A stretch of 64,000 nt of DNA from Gallionella sp. (GCA_028687575.1 JAQTZW010000001.1:294098-358097); one strand, 5' to 3'. Shown: positions 51,863 through 62,822, counted from the first letter of the stretch. The notes: generated by a model not told the origin, from the sequence alone. Numbers and translations: made by a program.

Positions 51863-53257
51863 ATGCTAAAAAAATTTATCGTTTCTGCTGTTTTTTCACT
51901 TGGAATTCTCTTCAGCAGTCTTGCGCCAGCGACGAACTTGCCTGACTTTACAGGGTTAGTAGAAACGCAGGGTGCGGCGGTGGTGAATGTCAGTACCACC
52001 CAGGTCATCCGTAATGCGCATGGCTTTCCCAATATTCCCGAAGGCGATCCTTTTTTTGAATTCTTTAGGCGTTTCGCGCCGCAAATGCCGCAATATCAAG
52101 AGTCCCAGTCCCTGGGCTCCGGTTTCATCATCAGTTCGGATGGCTACATCCTGACCAACGCGCATGTGGTGGACAGCGCCGAGAAAATTACTGTGCGTCT
52201 GACAGATAAACGCGAATTTTCTGCCAAGGTCATCGGCGCGGACAAGCGCACCGATGTGGCGCTGCTGAAGATAGAAGCCAAGAATCTACCTAAGATCACG
52301 GTTGGTGACCCGAACAAACTCAAGGTCGGTGAATGGGTGCTGGCCATCGGCTCGCCATTCGGTTTTGACAGCAGCGTGACTGCGGGCATAGTCAGCGCCA
52401 AGGGGCGCTCCTTGCCAAACGATAATCTGGTGCCCTTCATTCAAACCGATGTCGCCATCAATCCCGGCAATTCGGGTGGTCCGCTGTTCAACATGAACGG
52501 CGAAGTCGTTGGCATCAATTCGCAAATTTATACCCGTTCGGGTGGTTCCATGGGCTTGTCATTTGCCATCCCGATTGATGTTGCCGCGCAGGTTGCGGAG
52601 CAGTTGCGCACGACCGGCAAGGTGACGCGTGGCCGTATCGGCGTGACGATACAGGAAATGACACGAGAGTTGGCCGAGTCGTTTGGGCTGAAAACTGCAG
52701 ACGGTGCTTTGGTAAGCAGCGTAGAAACGGGTGGGGCAGCCGACAAGGCGGGTATCGAAGTCAGCGACGTGATCCTGAAGTTCGATGGCAAGGACGTAGC
52801 CGGCTCCACTGATCTGCCCCGTATCGTGGCGGCAACCAAGCCTGGCAGCAAGGTGGCTGTGGTGCTGTGGCGCAAAGGCGCCTTGAAAGAATTGACGGTC
52901 GTAGTCATGGCAATTCCCGAAGACGCTAGGGTGGTTGCTGCCGTGAAGCGCTCGGCAGAGGATGAGTTTACGAGGATAGATCGTCTTGGCATTGCGGTCA
53001 GTGAATTGAGCAATGAGCAATTGGCTGAATTGAAAATTAACGGTGGCTTGCTGGTTGAAGAGGTTAGAGGTGCTGTTGCTCATGTCGCAGGCTTGCAGCG
53101 TGGCGATGTGTTGCTGGCGGTGGGCAATATGCCGATCCGTAGTTTGAAGCAATTCGATGAGTTGATTCGCAAGTTCCCTGTCGGTCGCAACGTCGCGCTT
53201 TTGGTGCGCCGGGGCGAGAATGTCTCCTATATAGCCATCAAGCTGGATGAAAAATGA
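51863..53257 (+). CDS. mucD: Periplasmic serine protease DegP/MucD-like
   Basis: Trypsin-like GNSGGPLFN, two PDZ domains. Confidence 0.93.
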   Translation: MLKKFIVSAVFSLGILFSSLAPATNLPDFTGLVETQGAAVVNVSTTQVIRNAHGFPNIPEGDPFFEFFRRFAPQMPQYQESQSLGSGFIISSDGYILTNAHVVDSAEKITVRLTDKREFSAKVIGADKRTDVALLKIEAKNLPKITVGDPNKLKVGEWVLAIGSPFGFDSSVTAGIVSAKGRSLPNDNLVPFIQTDVAINPGNSGGPLFNMNGEVVGINSQIYTRSGGSMGLSFAIPIDVAAQVAEQLRTTGKVTRGRIGVTIQEMTRELAESFGLKTADGALVSSVETGGAADKAGIEVSDVILKFDGKDVAGSTDLPRIVAATKPGSKVAVVLWRKGALKELTVVVMAIPEDARVVAAVKRSAEDEFTRIDRLGIAVSELSNEQLAELKINGGLLVEEVRGAVAHVAGLQRGDVLLAVGNMPIRSLKQFDELIRKFPVGRNVALLVRRGENVSYIAIKLDEK

Positions 53258-53423
53258 TTCTAAAAATCATCAGAGTCCAGCGTATTGTGGCCAATTAGGC
53301 TAAAATCCGCGCTTTACGAACATACCGTACGTCCGTTGTTCAGTCACCCGCATCGGCAGTCAGGCAATCTGCTGTTGATGTGGCGGTGGCATGCGCGGGC
53401 TGTCGGTTTTTATTTGGAATTTC

Positions 53424-55214
53424 ATGCAGCTAATCCGTAACTTTTCCATCATCGCCCATATTGATCACGGTAAATCTACGCTGGCTGATCGCATCATCCA
53501 TTTGTGCGGCGGCTTGAGTGATCGCGAAATGGATAAGCAAGTGCTTGACTCCATGGATATTGAGCGTGAGCGTGGTATCACCATCAAGGCGCAGACCGCC
53601 GCGCTGAACTACCAGGCCAGGGATGGCAAGGTCTATAACCTCAATCTGATCGACACGCCCGGACACGTGGATTTTTCCTACGAGGTTTCGCGTTCACTGT
53701 CCGCTTGCGAAGGCGCGCTGCTGGTGGTGGATGCGTCGCAGGGGGTTGAGGCTCAGACCGTGGCTAACTGCTACACGGCGTTGGATTTGGGCGTCGAGGT
53801 TGTGCCCGTGCTGAACAAGATAGACTTGCCTTCTGCCAATCCTGATAACGCCATCGAGGAGATCGAGGAGGTTATTGGCATTGAGGCGCACGATGCGGTG
53901 CACTGTTCTGCCAAAACCGGTGTGGGCATTGAGGATGTGCTCGAATCCCTGATCGTTAAAGTGCCCCCACCCAAAGGTGACATCAACGCGCCGTTGCAGG
54001 CATTGATTGTCGACTCCTGGTTCGATAATTACGTGGGTGTGGTGATGCTGGTGCGGGTGATAAACGGCACACTCAAGCCTAAAGAGAAGATTCTCTTTAT
54101 GGCGACTGGGGCGAATCATTTGACCGAGCATGTCGGCGTATTTACGCCGAAATCACAACCGCGAGAATCCTTGAGCGCGGGGCAGGTGGGTTTTGTCATC
54201 GCCGGTATCAAGGAACTGAAATCCGCGCGGGTGGGCGATACCATCACGCATCAGGCAAGACCGGCAGCCGAAGCATTGCCGGGTTTCAAGGAGGTGCAGT
54301 CGCAGGTATTCTCTGGACTATTCCCGGTTGAATCCAATCAGTACGAGGCGCTACGCGACTCGCTGGAAAAGCTGAAGCTTAACGATGCGGCCTTGATGTA
54401 TGAGCCGGAAGTCTCACAGGCACTGGGTTTTGGTTTCCGCTGTGGTTTCCTGGGTTTGCTGCACATGGAAATTGTCCAGGAGCGGTTGGAACGCGAGTTC
54501 GACATGGACTTGATTACCACCGCGCCAACCGTGATTTACGAGGTGGTGTTACGTGATGGCACGACCATTTCGGTGGACAACCCCTCCAAGATGCCCGACC
54601 CGTCCAAGATTGAACAGATCCGCGAGCCGATAGTGACGGTCAATTTGTACATGCCAAATGAATATGTCGGTGCGGTCATTACGCTGTGTACCCAGAAACG
54701 CGGTTCGCAAATCAACATCAGCTACCACGGCAAGCAAGTGAAGTTGGTGTACGAGATGCCGATGGCCGAGATCGTGATGGACTTCTTTGACAGATTGAAG
54801 TCGGTATCTCGCGGCTACGCTTCGATGGATTACGAGTTTAAGGAATACCGTTCTGCCGATGTGGTCAAGGTGGATATGCTGATTAACGGCGACAAGGTGG
54901 ATGCGCTGGCGATCATCGTGCATCGTGCCAACAGCCAGTATCGTGGGCGTGAAGTGGCGGCCAAGATGCGGGAGCTGATCCCGCGCCAGATGTACGATGT
55001 GGCGATCCAGGCGACCATAGGTTCCAACATCATCGCGCGCGAGAACGTCAAGGCGATGCGCAAGAACGTGTTGGCCAAGTGTTATGGTGGCGACATATCA
55101 CGCAAGAAAAAACTTCTTGAAAAACAAAAAGCTGGCAAGAAACGCATGAAACAGGTGGGCAATGTTGAGATTCCGCAGGAGGCTTTCCTGGCGATCTTGC
55201 GTGTGGATGATTAA
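53424..55214 (+). CDS. lepA: Elongation factor 4 (LepA)
   Basis: [25 protein letters not shown]-terminal LepA domain. Confidence 0.97.
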   Translation: MQLIRNFSIIAHIDHGKSTLADRIIHLCGGLSDREMDKQVLDSMDIERERGITIKAQTAALNYQARDGKVYNLNLIDTPGHVDFSYEVSRSLSACEGALLVVDASQGVEAQTVANCYTALDLGVEVVPVLNKIDLPSANPDNAIEEIEEVIGIEAHDAVHCSAKTGVGIEDVLESLIVKVPPPKGDINAPLQALIVDSWFDNYVGVVMLVRVINGTLKPKEKILFMATGANHLTEHVGVFTPKSQPRESLSAGQVGFVIAGIKELKSARVGDTITHQARPAAEALPGFKEVQSQVFSGLFPVESNQYEALRDSLEKLKLNDAALMYEPEVSQALGFGFRCGFLGLLHMEIVQERLEREFDMDLITTAPTVIYEVVLRDGTTISVDNPSKMPDPSKIEQIREPIVTVNLYMPNEYVGAVITLCTQKRGSQINISYHGKQVKLVYEMPMAEIVMDFFDRLKSVSRGYASMDYEFKEYRSADVVKVDMLINGDKVDALAIIVHRANSQYRGREVAAKMRELIPRQMYDVAIQATIGSNIIARENVKAMRKNVLAKCYGGDISRKKKLLEKQKAGKKRMKQVGNVEIPQEAFLAILRVDD

Positions 55215-55217
55215 GGG

Positions 55218-56024
55218 ATGACGATGGATTTTGCACTGATACTGTTTTTGTTGTTGCTGGTCACCGGTGGTGTTTCGCTGCTGGATCGTTACGCGCTGTC
55301 CGCAAAACGTGCCAGCGGTGTCGTAGAACCTTGGTGGGTGGAGTATGCCAAGAGCTTTTTTCCGGTCATCCTGATCGTCTTTTGCATACGCTCGTTTCTG
55401 GTTGAACCTTTCAAGATCCCTTCCGGTTCGATGATTCCCACCTTGCAGGTGGGCGACTTCATTCTGGTCAACAAGTTCACCTACGGTATCCGTCTGCCCA
55501 TCATCAATCAGAAACTGGTGCAACTGAACGATCCGCAGCGTGGCGATGTGATGGTGTTTCATTATCCGGAAGACCCTTCGGTGGACTACATCAAGCGCGT
55601 GGTCGGTGTGCCGGGCGATGTGATCGAATATCGCCATAAGCATCTGTCGATCAATGGTGTCGAACAGGTTCAGCAATCCGTGGGGCAGTATAACTATCTG
55701 GAGAGCGGGCTGAATATCGTTCATACCGAGAAATATGCCGAAACCCTTGGGGCAGTCACTCACGATATGCTGGTCAATCCAGATATGCCCAATGTGCACA
55801 TGGGGTCAGTAGCGGAATTCAAGGGCCGGGAAAATTGCAGCTACGACGAAGATGCGGTGCGCTGCACCGTGCCTCAAGGCAGCTATTTCATGATGGGCGA
55901 TAATCGCGATAATAGTCGAGACAGTCGTTACTGGGGCTTCGTGCCGGATAATCTGATTGTCGGCAAGGCATTTTTTGTGTGGATGAACTTTTCAGATATG
56001 AAACGTATTGGTCTGTCTATATAA
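55218..56024 (+). CDS. lepB: Signal peptidase I
   Basis: FKIPSGSMIPTLQVGDFILVNKF; MGDNRDNSRDSR. Confidence 0.96.
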   Translation: MTMDFALILFLLLLVTGGVSLLDRYALSAKRASGVVEPWWVEYAKSFFPVILIVFCIRSFLVEPFKIPSGSMIPTLQVGDFILVNKFTYGIRLPIINQKLVQLNDPQRGDVMVFHYPEDPSVDYIKRVVGVPGDVIEYRHKHLSINGVEQVQQSVGQYNYLESGLNIVHTEKYAETLGAVTHDMLVNPDMPNVHMGSVAEFKGRENCSYDEDAVRCTVPQGSYFMMGDNRDNSRDSRYWGFVPDNLIVGKAFFVWMNFSDMKRIGLSI

Positions 56025-56037
56025 CGATGGAGGGCAT

Positions 56038-56412
56038 ATGAAGATCGCATTACCAGTGAGTCAGCGCGGCCTGAGTTTTTGGGGATTCCTGCTTGGAGCT
56101 TTCATCCTGGTGCTGATCAGCATTACCGCGTTGAAGGCGATTCCGGCTTATGTTCAGAATGCCGAGATTAAGCAGATACTCGTGGAGATTGCCAAGGATA
56201 CCGATATGCGTGAGGCCTCCCTGCACGATCTTCGCGAATCTTTCAACAAGCGCGCCGGGATAAACAATATTACCGTCATTCAAGGGTCGGACATCGACAT
56301 TTCCCGCAATGACGGGGTTCTGGTACTGAGCGCCGATTACGCCGTAAAAGTGCCAATCATCGCCAATGTCAGCCTCTACCTTGAGTTCAGCCCAAGTAGT
56401 GCGGCTCACTAA
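56038..56412 (+). CDS. DUF4845-type membrane protein
   Basis: QRGLSFWGFLLGAFILVLISI; conserved lepB-rnc intergenic gene. Confidence 0.85.
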   Translation: MKIALPVSQRGLSFWGFLLGAFILVLISITALKAIPAYVQNAEIKQILVEIAKDTDMREASLHDLRESFNKRAGINNITVIQGSDIDISRNDGVLVLSADYAVKVPIIANVSLYLEFSPSSAAH

Positions 56413-57097
56413 GGGGCATGACCATCTGTGCCAGCAACTGGGATATGTCTTCACCGATCCCCAGTTGTTGCAGCGCGCCCTTACGCACCGCAGTTATTCG
56501 GCGGATCATTATGAGCGCCTCGAATTCCTTGGTGACAGCATCCTCGGTTGTGCCATCGCCAAATACCTGTTTAATGCTTACCCTGATTTGAGCGAAGGTG
56601 AGTTGTCGCGCCTGCGTTCAAATCTGGTCAAGGAAGCTACGCTGGTGATCTTTGCCCAGCAACTCCATCTGGGCCGGCTGATGTTGCTGGGCGAGGGAGA
56701 AATGAAGAGCGGCGGTTCCCGTCGCCCCTCTATTCTGGCTGATGCGGTAGAAGCGTTGATCGGTGCGATCTGTCTGGACGGCGGTTACCCGGCTGCCGAG
56801 CAGGTAGTGCTGAAGCTGTTCATCCCTTATCTTGATCAGGCGGATGTCAGGACCTTCGGCAAGGATGCCAAGACCTTGTTGCAGGAATATTTGCAGGCGC
56901 AGCGGCTGGTATTGCCGAACTACACCGTTACCGATACGCAAGGCGAGGCACACGCGCAACTATTTCGGGTGGAATGTGTCATTGCGCCACTCGGTATAAC
57001 GACCCGGGGCGAAGGCACCAGCCGGCGCAACGCCGAACAACAGGCCGCACAAGCGGCCTATCAATTGATTTGCCAAAAGACTGGAAACGAAAAATGA
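56366..57097 (+). CDS. rnc: Ribonuclease III
   Basis: [20 protein letters not shown]; dsRBD C-terminus. Confidence 0.95.
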   Translation: MSASTLSSAQVVRLTKGHDHLCQQLGYVFTDPQLLQRALTHRSYSADHYERLEFLGDSILGCAIAKYLFNAYPDLSEGELSRLRSNLVKEATLVIFAQQLHLGRLMLLGEGEMKSGGSRRPSILADAVEALIGAICLDGGYPAAEQVVLKLFIPYLDQADVRTFGKDAKTLLQEYLQAQRLVLPNYTVTDTQGEAHAQLFRVECVIAPLGITTRGEGTSRRNAEQQAAQAAYQLICQKTGNEK

Positions 57098-58020
57098 CGG
57101 AAATATCACACGATGATCAGCATGATGCCGGGCAGGATGTACCCTTTCGCTGCGGCTATGTCGCTATCGTCGGGCGTCCCAATGTGGGCAAGTCCACGCT
57201 GCTCAACCACCTGATCGGACAGAAGATCAGCATCACCTCGCGCAAGGCGCAGACCACGCGCCACCGCATACACGGCATTTTTACCGACGAGCATTCGCAG
57301 TTTGTGTTTGTGGATACGCCGGGTTTTCAGACCAAACACCTCAACGCCCTGAATCGCGGCATGAACCGTGTCGTCACGACCAGTTTGCGCGATGTGCAGG
57401 TGGTGTTGTATGTGTTGGAAGCGATGCGTTATGACGAGCGCGACAAGGAAGTGCTGAAACTGCTGCCGAAAGATCAGCCGGTCATTCTGGTCATCAACAA
57501 GATAGATGAAGTGGCGGACAAGGGGAAATTGTTCGATTTCGCCGAGCGCGTGGCTGAAGATTTCAATTTCACCTCTATCGTCCCGGTCAGCGCCAAGCTG
57601 GGCAAGAAGGTGGACGAACTGCGCGAGGCGATACGCGGCCTGTTGCCGGAAAGCGAAATGATCTACGAAGAGGACGACATCACCGACCGCAACGAGCGTT
57701 TCCTGGCCTCTGAACTGCTGCGCGAGAAGGTATTTCGTTTCACTGGCGACGAGCTGCCCTATTCGGTCAGCGTGGTGATCGAGCAGTTCAAGATGGAAGG
57801 CACTATGCGCCGCATCAGTGCCGCCATTTTGGTGGACAAGGACGCGCACAAGGCCATGCTGATCGGCAAGAAGGGCGAGAAACTCAAGGAAATCGCCACT
57901 CAGGCGCGGCTCGACATGGAAAAACTGTTCGACGGCAAGGTGTTCCTCGAAGTGTTCATCAAGGTGCGCAGCGGCTGGGCCGACAGCGCACAAATGCTCA
58001 AGACGCTGGGTTACGAATGA
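57094..58020 (+). CDS. era: GTPase Era
   Basis: [39 protein letters not shown] domain. Confidence 0.97.
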   Translation: MTEISHDDQHDAGQDVPFRCGYVAIVGRPNVGKSTLLNHLIGQKISITSRKAQTTRHRIHGIFTDEHSQFVFVDTPGFQTKHLNALNRGMNRVVTTSLRDVQVVLYVLEAMRYDERDKEVLKLLPKDQPVILVINKIDEVADKGKLFDFAERVAEDFNFTSIVPVSAKLGKKVDELREAIRGLLPESEMIYEEDDITDRNERFLASELLREKVFRFTGDELPYSVSVVIEQFKMEGTMRRISAAILVDKDAHKAMLIGKKGEKLKEIATQARLDMEKLFDGKVFLEVFIKVRSGWADSAQMLKTLGYE

Positions 58021-58064
58021 GTGTCGTGCGGTATCGGTGATGAATCAAGGTTAGCCAGTTTGAG

Positions 58065-58793
58065 ATGACTGCAGCCAGCCGGCAAAACAGGCAACAGGAC
58101 GAATTGGCGTTCATCCTGCACAGCCATCCGTTTCGCGAGACCAGCCTGCTGCTGGATGTATTCAGTCGCCACCACGGCCGGCTGGCCATCGTGGCGCGCG
58201 GTGCGCGTCGCCCCCGTTCCGCCTTGCGCGGCGTGCTGATGGGCTTCCAGCCGGTGACGCTGTCTTGGTTTGGCAAGGGCGAGGTGCGCACTTTGCACAG
58301 CGCCGAGTGGCAGGGCGGCCAGCCCTACTTGCAGGGTACGGCGCTGATGTGCGGCTTCTACCTGAACGAATTGCTGGTCAACCTGCTGGGGCGCGACGAT
58401 GCGCACGAGCAGTTGTTCGATTATTACCGCGCCACCCTGCAGCGTCTGGCGCACGAGGCCGATCACGCCGCCACCCTGCGCTGTTTCGAGAAGCACTTGT
58501 TGCAGGAACTGGGCTACGCGCTGGAGTTGGAACGGGAGGCGGGTAGTCGCCAGCCGGTTCTGGCAGAAGCCCGTTATCGGTATGTCATCGAGCATGGTGT
58601 GGTTGCGGATGACGGTCGCATGGACGGCTTCCCGATATCGGGCAAGACGCTGTTGGCGATGACGGCGGACGACTACAGTGACCCGCAGGTGGCGCAGCAA
58701 AGCAAGCAGTTGATGCGCGTCTTGATCAACCATCATCTTGGCGGCAGGGTGTTGCATACGCGGGAACTGGTCAAGGACTTGCAGAAACTATGA
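58065..58793 (+). CDS. recO: DNA repair protein RecO
   Basis: AFILHSHPFRETSLLLDVFSRHHGRLAIVARGARRP. Confidence 0.94.
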   Translation: MTAASRQNRQQDELAFILHSHPFRETSLLLDVFSRHHGRLAIVARGARRPRSALRGVLMGFQPVTLSWFGKGEVRTLHSAEWQGGQPYLQGTALMCGFYLNELLVNLLGRDDAHEQLFDYYRATLQRLAHEADHAATLRCFEKHLLQELGYALELEREAGSRQPVLAEARYRYVIEHGVVADDGRMDGFPISGKTLLAMTADDYSDPQVAQQSKQLMRVLINHHLGGRVLHTRELVKDLQKL

Positions 58794-58817
58794 AGTATTT
58801 GAAAGAAGGATTTACTG

Positions 58818-59534
58818 ATGAAAAAACTCGGACTGAATATTGATCATGTCGCCACCCTGCGCCAGGCCAGGGGCGCGCGTTATCCCAACGTGGTACGCGC
58901 CGCGCTGATCTGCGAGGAGGCGGGCGCGGACGCGATCACGCTGCATCTGCGCGAAGATCGCCGCCACATTCAGGACCGCGATGTCGAGATATTGCGCGAC
59001 ATGCTGCAAACCCGCATGAACCTGGAATGCGCCGTCACCGAAGAGATGGTCGCCAACGCCTTGCGCATCAAGCCGCACGACCTGTGTCTGGTGCCGGAAC
59101 GCCGCGAGGAATTGACCACCGAGGGCGGGCTGGATGTGGTGCGCTACTTCGATACCGTCAAATCCGCCTGCGAGCGCTGCGCCGAGGCCGGCATCCGCGT
59201 CTCGCTGTTCATAGACGCCGACCCGCGTCAGATAGACGCGGCGGTGCGCGCCGGCGCGCCGGTGATCGAGCTGCATACCGGCAAATATGCCGATGCCGAC
59301 AGCGTGCCTGCTCGGGAATTCGAGCTGGAGCGCATCCGCAAAGGCGTACACCACGCCCACGCGCAGGGCTTGCAGGTCAATGCCGGTCATGGCCTGCACT
59401 ACCACAACGTGCAGGACATCGTCGCCATCCCCGACATCGTCGAGCTCAACATCGGCCACGCCATCGTCGCCGAATCGGTGTTCATCGGGCTGGACGCGGC
59501 GGTGCGCAGGATGAAGGCGCTGGTGACGGCATAA
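58818..59534 (+). CDS. pdxJ: Pyridoxine 5'-phosphate synthase
   Basis: [48 protein letters not shown]. Confidence 0.97.
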   Translation: MKKLGLNIDHVATLRQARGARYPNVVRAALICEEAGADAITLHLREDRRHIQDRDVEILRDMLQTRMNLECAVTEEMVANALRIKPHDLCLVPERREELTTEGGLDVVRYFDTVKSACERCAEAGIRVSLFIDADPRQIDAAVRAGAPVIELHTGKYADADSVPAREFELERIRKGVHHAHAQGLQVNAGHGLHYHNVQDIVAIPDIVELNIGHAIVAESVFIGLDAAVRRMKALVTA

Positions 59535-59538
59535 CAAC

Positions 59539-59919
59539 ATGATATTTGGAGTCGGAACCGACATCGTCGAATATTCCCGCATCGAAGAGATGTGGCAGCG
59601 GCACGGGCTGCGGCTGGCCGAGCGCCTGCTGAACGCGGGCGAATTGCCGGAATTCCATGCCCACGCGCATCCCGCCCGCTTCCTCGCCAAACGCTTCGCC
59701 GCCAAGGAAGCCTTCGCCAAGGCGGTCGGCAGCGGCCTGCGCCATCCGGTCAGCCTCGGTCGCATCGGCGTCACCCACGATGGCCTAGGCAAGCCGGTGT
59801 TGCAATTCGACGCTGAATTGCGCACCTATCTGGCGCAACTGGGCATCAGCGGTCATCACCTTTCCATCAGCGACGAACGCAGCATGGTGGTCGCCTTCGT
59901 GGTGCTGGAAACGCTTTAG
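59539..59919 (+). CDS. acpS: Holo-[acyl-carrier-protein] synthase
   Basis: FGVGTDIVEYSRIEEM; RFAAKEAFAKAVGSGL. Confidence 0.96.
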   Translation: MIFGVGTDIVEYSRIEEMWQRHGLRLAERLLNAGELPEFHAHAHPARFLAKRFAAKEAFAKAVGSGLRHPVSLGRIGVTHDGLGKPVLQFDAELRTYLAQLGISGHHLSISDERSMVVAFVVLETL

Positions 59920-60131
59920 TGCGTGGGTCGGGGTGAGGTAGGGCGTCAACAGCGTTGCCTACGTTGGCGCGGCTGGTCAGGTTCAACGAAAACCGCCGTG
60001 GGGGGCACTCGCAAGGAATAGGCCGTGTTGAAAGGGGCTAAAGCTCCACCAAATACGCTGTCAGGTCGCCAATTACTTCTGCCATCCTACCTCTATGCTC
60101 GCCTATTGAGTTGGCCATAGCAGTAGCGATG

Positions 60132-60779
60132 CTACTTGCTTCCGTAGTTTTCAATCTCTCGAAGCAGGTCTCTAAGCACAAGGCGCAAGCTGTCTGCCAT
60201 AGCCACTCGCATCGCTTGTTCGATGAAGCTTACCTGGCTTCCACTGTAGTCTGGATCATTATCGGTAACGACATGCTCGATTTTGCGTTCCCATACGACA
60301 TTCCCGTTCCGTTCCAACCAGAACCGTACGGCAGCGATTCCTTCCACACGAACAATGAGGAAGCCATGGGTTTTCGAGCAAAATGCATATATTTCTGATT
60401 TAAGTGTGAGCCGCTCTGGTGGGGGCGAGGTTGAAAGCGCCTGCTCGATCAAGCGGGACGAGGACAGTTCCTGATTTACTCGTTCGTAGAGGATGGAAGA
60501 GGCAGTGTCTAGCCATAATGCATCTGTATCACAGTCTTTGGATGATGATCCAGCGACCCACTCACCATAATGTTTTGACCTAGAGTCAATCGGTTGTTGC
60601 ACGTCAATTGCCAGAGCAAGCGGTTGTTTCGCCGTGAAGCCTGTAGCGGTTTTTGGAAACGAAAACGAGGCACCTGGAATGCGTAGTGCTGATCTGTTGG
60701 AGCTACAACCAGCTATGAATGCACAGGCTATGAGGATAGAGAGCAGTAGACGGAAATTCAATCTGGTAGGTTGGCGCAT
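60132..60779 (-). CDS. Hypothetical lipoprotein; probable integron cassette gene
   Basis: Lipobox LIACAFIAGCSS; starts about 27 nt from a GTTAAC core-like box at 60800-60806 that abuts an IS110-type left end. Confidence 0.65.
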   Translation of the reverse strand: MRQPTRLNFRLLLSILIACAFIAGCSSNRSALRIPGASFSFPKTATGFTAKQPLALAIDVQQPIDSRSKHYGEWVAGSSSKDCDTDALWLDTASSILYERVNQELSSSRLIEQALSTSPPPERLTLKSEIYAFCSKTHGFLIVRVEGIAAVRFWLERNGNVVWERKIEHVVTDNDPDYSGSQVSFIEQAMRVAMADSLRLVLRDLLREIENYGSK

Positions 60780-60806
60780 GGCGAGGTGTGTTTACGATGG
60801 GTTAAC

Positions 60807-60955
60807 GAAAGAAAGGGATTTTCCTGTTCCGTCGGGGCGGTGAGGTTTTAGCGAACGGCAGCGAAAGTGCCGTGATGGAATTTGCAGATTTCATTAAAAA
60901 CAACGAGTGAGCAAAGTGGTGGGCATTATCCCCATCGGCATTGATCTTGCCAAGC
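60807..60955 (+). mobile_element. Solo left end of an IS110-family element (copy B), transposase decayed after GIDLAK
   Basis: Aligns to 9835 and 63881 copies; ends GTGGGCATTATCCCCATCGGCATTGATCTTGCCAAG (VGIIPIGIDLAK). Confidence 0.75.
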
Positions 60956-60985
60956 GCATGTAGGCGCGATTGGCGTAGCGTAGCC

Positions 60986-61234
60986 TTCTTCAAAGGCAAA
61001 GCGGGGCAAGAGAGTTATACCGAGCAGATGAAGCGACGCATCGACAGCGCCGAGGGACGTGCACGTTATGGCAGACGCTTCGCCACCGTGGAGCCGGTAT
61101 TTGGCAACCTGCGACACAACAAGCGGCTGGATCGCTTCACGTTGCGCGGGCGGAAGAAGGTGGACGGACAGTGGAAGTTATATTGCCTGGTACACAACAT
61201 CGAGAAACTGGCGCATCACGGCTATGCGCAGTAG
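60986..61234 (+). pseudogene. C-terminal fragment of IS1182-like (DDE) transposase
   Basis: FFKGKAGQESYTEQMKRRIDSAEGRARYGRRFATVEPVFGNLRHNKRLDRFTLRGRKKVDGQWKLYCLVHNIEKLAHHG; no N-terminal catalytic part. Confidence 0.8.
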
Positions 61235-61312
61235 GGAGTGAGAAAGGCAGCAATGCGGCTGCATTGAAGCGCAAGCATCGGAATATCGTCTGACATAAGA
61301 GAAGCGAAAAGT

Positions 61313-61342
61313 AAAAAAGCGCGGGAGTGGCCGCGCTTTTTT
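61313..61342 (+). terminator. Rho-independent terminator-like hairpin downstream of the transposase remnant
   Basis: AAAAAAGCGCGGgagtggCCGCGCTTTTTT. Confidence 0.8.
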
Positions 61343-61379
61343 GGGACTGACGTTTCGTGAAAAAAGGGTTTTTCTACAG

Positions 61380-61457
61380 CGTCAACGTGGAGCTGAGGGG
61401 CGCGCCGTAGGCGCGTCCCAGCCCCCGAAGGGGGCGAACTCGAGCGTAGGGTTAGCC
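61380..61457 (-). repeat. Integron attC-like site 1 (R' box degenerate)
   Basis: CGTCAACGT...GGCGCGCCgtaGGCGCGTCC...CCCCCgaaGGGGG...GTTAGCC; follows the stop of the TPR gene. Confidence 0.65.
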
Positions 61458-61464
61458 CTCTTTT

Positions 61465-62175
61465 TCATTTTGGCTCAGGCATCTTTTCTTCAAGGGCTTT
61501 AATGAACTGCGGAGGGAATTGCGCACCTCGCGATCGGGCGGCACTTACCTTTTGCCACGCTTCGGCAAAGCGACCTTCGAAATACAAAGACCTTGCCCAG
61601 CTGCGCCAAGAGTTCGGATACGTAGCATCAAGCGTAGTGCTTTCCTCGAAGAACTGATTCGCTAGCGAGAAGTACTTCGTGCGCTCGTTGGAGCCATTCG
61701 CACTGTTGTTTGCTTTCACCGAATAAACCGTGGCAGTGTCCGCAAGCAAAGCAACTTTTTGATACTCATCGTCAACGAGTTGATTGGCCTTCTCGAGGTA
61801 ACTGATAGAGTCATCAATCTGCCCTTGCTCAAGTAAGACACGCCCAAAACCCCAATAGGGGCGGAAGCTGTTTGGGTTTAGCAACCATGACTGATTGTAT
61901 CGACGCATGGCGTAGTCGAGGTTGCCCTCTCTCATATATTTGTCGCCTTCCATCCACCAAGCCACGCTTGCCTTTTCTCGACTTCCGATGCCTTCGGATG
62001 CTGTCTTAACAAACGCTTCGTCAGCGAGCTTCAGTGCCGCCGGTCGTTCAATGGCGGGTTGTCCGTACATTGGAACATTGTCTATTCGAGTGCCGCCTGT
62101 CGTTTCGCAACCAGACAGAAGGCCGACAGCAGCGAAAGCAGCGATTAGAAATTGCGGAGATAGTAATTTAGGCAT
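61465..62175 (-). CDS. TPR lipoprotein, integron cassette gene
   Basis: Signal peptide with lipobox LLSGCETTGG; TPR-like NLDYAMRRYNQSWLLNPNSFRPYWGFGRVLLEQGQ. Confidence 0.8.
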   Translation of the reverse strand: MPKLLSPQFLIAAFAAVGLLSGCETTGGTRIDNVPMYGQPAIERPAALKLADEAFVKTASEGIGSREKASVAWWMEGDKYMREGNLDYAMRRYNQSWLLNPNSFRPYWGFGRVLLEQGQIDDSISYLEKANQLVDDEYQKVALLADTATVYSVKANNSANGSNERTKYFSLANQFFEESTTLDATYPNSWRSWARSLYFEGRFAEAWQKVSAARSRGAQFPPQFIKALEEKMPEPK

Positions 62176-62196
62176 GGCGTTGAAGTTCCTAAAGAG

Positions 62197-62268
62197 GGCT
62201 AACGTGCAAGCTCAGGGGCGCGGAGCCGGCTTGCCGGCGTAGCGTCCCTCTGGAGCGTAGGGTTGGGC
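62197..62268 (-). repeat. Integron attC-like site 2
   Basis: GGCTAACGT...AGGGGCGCGGAGCCGGCttGCCGGCGTAGCGTCCCTCT...GTTGGGC; imperfect palindrome between core boxes. Confidence 0.85.
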
Positions 62269-62270
62269 AG

Positions 62271-62753
62271 CTATAGCCATTTCAAACCAGCAATGCCAAC
62301 GTAGGCGAAGATCAAGAGCACATGCATTCCGATGAAGAACCGCACGGATGTGGGTGCTTTGACTGGCAACGCCATCAAGCCAACAGAAAGTAGCGGACCT
62401 TGACCATCGACAGATTGAAGCTTCGCTCCATCGAAGCAACCAAGTAGGTTTTCAAGACGAATCATTCGCTCAATACATGCAGCGTAAAGATTGAAAAGCG
62501 TTCTTGTCAGAATAATGCCGATGGTGGCCATACCGATAGGGATCGCCATGAGCGCCACAGACTGAGCAGCAGTAACTTTGTCACCGAATGCCAGCCCGAC
62601 GAATATGAGACATGCAGAAACGATGAGAACGTTTGCATTTACGATCAATTGCTCGTAGTGGCGAGTCCAGTTCTGGGCTTCTGAATACAACTGGCGAACT
62701 GTCGCCACGTCGTGATCATCGAGAGGAGGGCGGAATGTGATGGGTGAGGTCAT
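62271..62753 (-). CDS. Hypothetical membrane protein, integron cassette gene
   Basis: ATG at 62753 (MTSPITFRPPLDDHDVATVRQLYSEAQNWTRHYEQLI); several TM segments; stop abuts attC. Confidence 0.75.
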   Translation of the reverse strand: MTSPITFRPPLDDHDVATVRQLYSEAQNWTRHYEQLIVNANVLIVSACLIFVGLAFGDKVTAAQSVALMAIPIGMATIGIILTRTLFNLYAACIERMIRLENLLGCFDGAKLQSVDGQGPLLSVGLMALPVKAPTSVRFFIGMHVLLIFAYVGIAGLKWL

Positions 62754-62759
62754 GGTGAT

Positions 62760-62822
62760 GCCCAACGTAAAAGTGAGGGGCTGCGCGCTTCTGCGCAGTC
62801 CCTCTCGACTGATGGGTTGGGC
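62760..62822 (-). repeat. Integron attC-like site 3
   Basis: GCCCAACGTAAAAGTGAGGGGCTGCGCGCTTCTGCGCAGTCCCTCTCGACTGATGGGTTGGGC. Confidence 0.92.

Noticed and set aside
59920-60131. Possible attC downstream of the cassette lipoprotein (GTTGAAC/TTTCAAC boxes around 60000-60040, GTTGGCC near 60114)
   Set aside because: Core boxes are present by chance-level matches, and the sequence between them does not form the imperfect palindrome seen in the four accepted sites.
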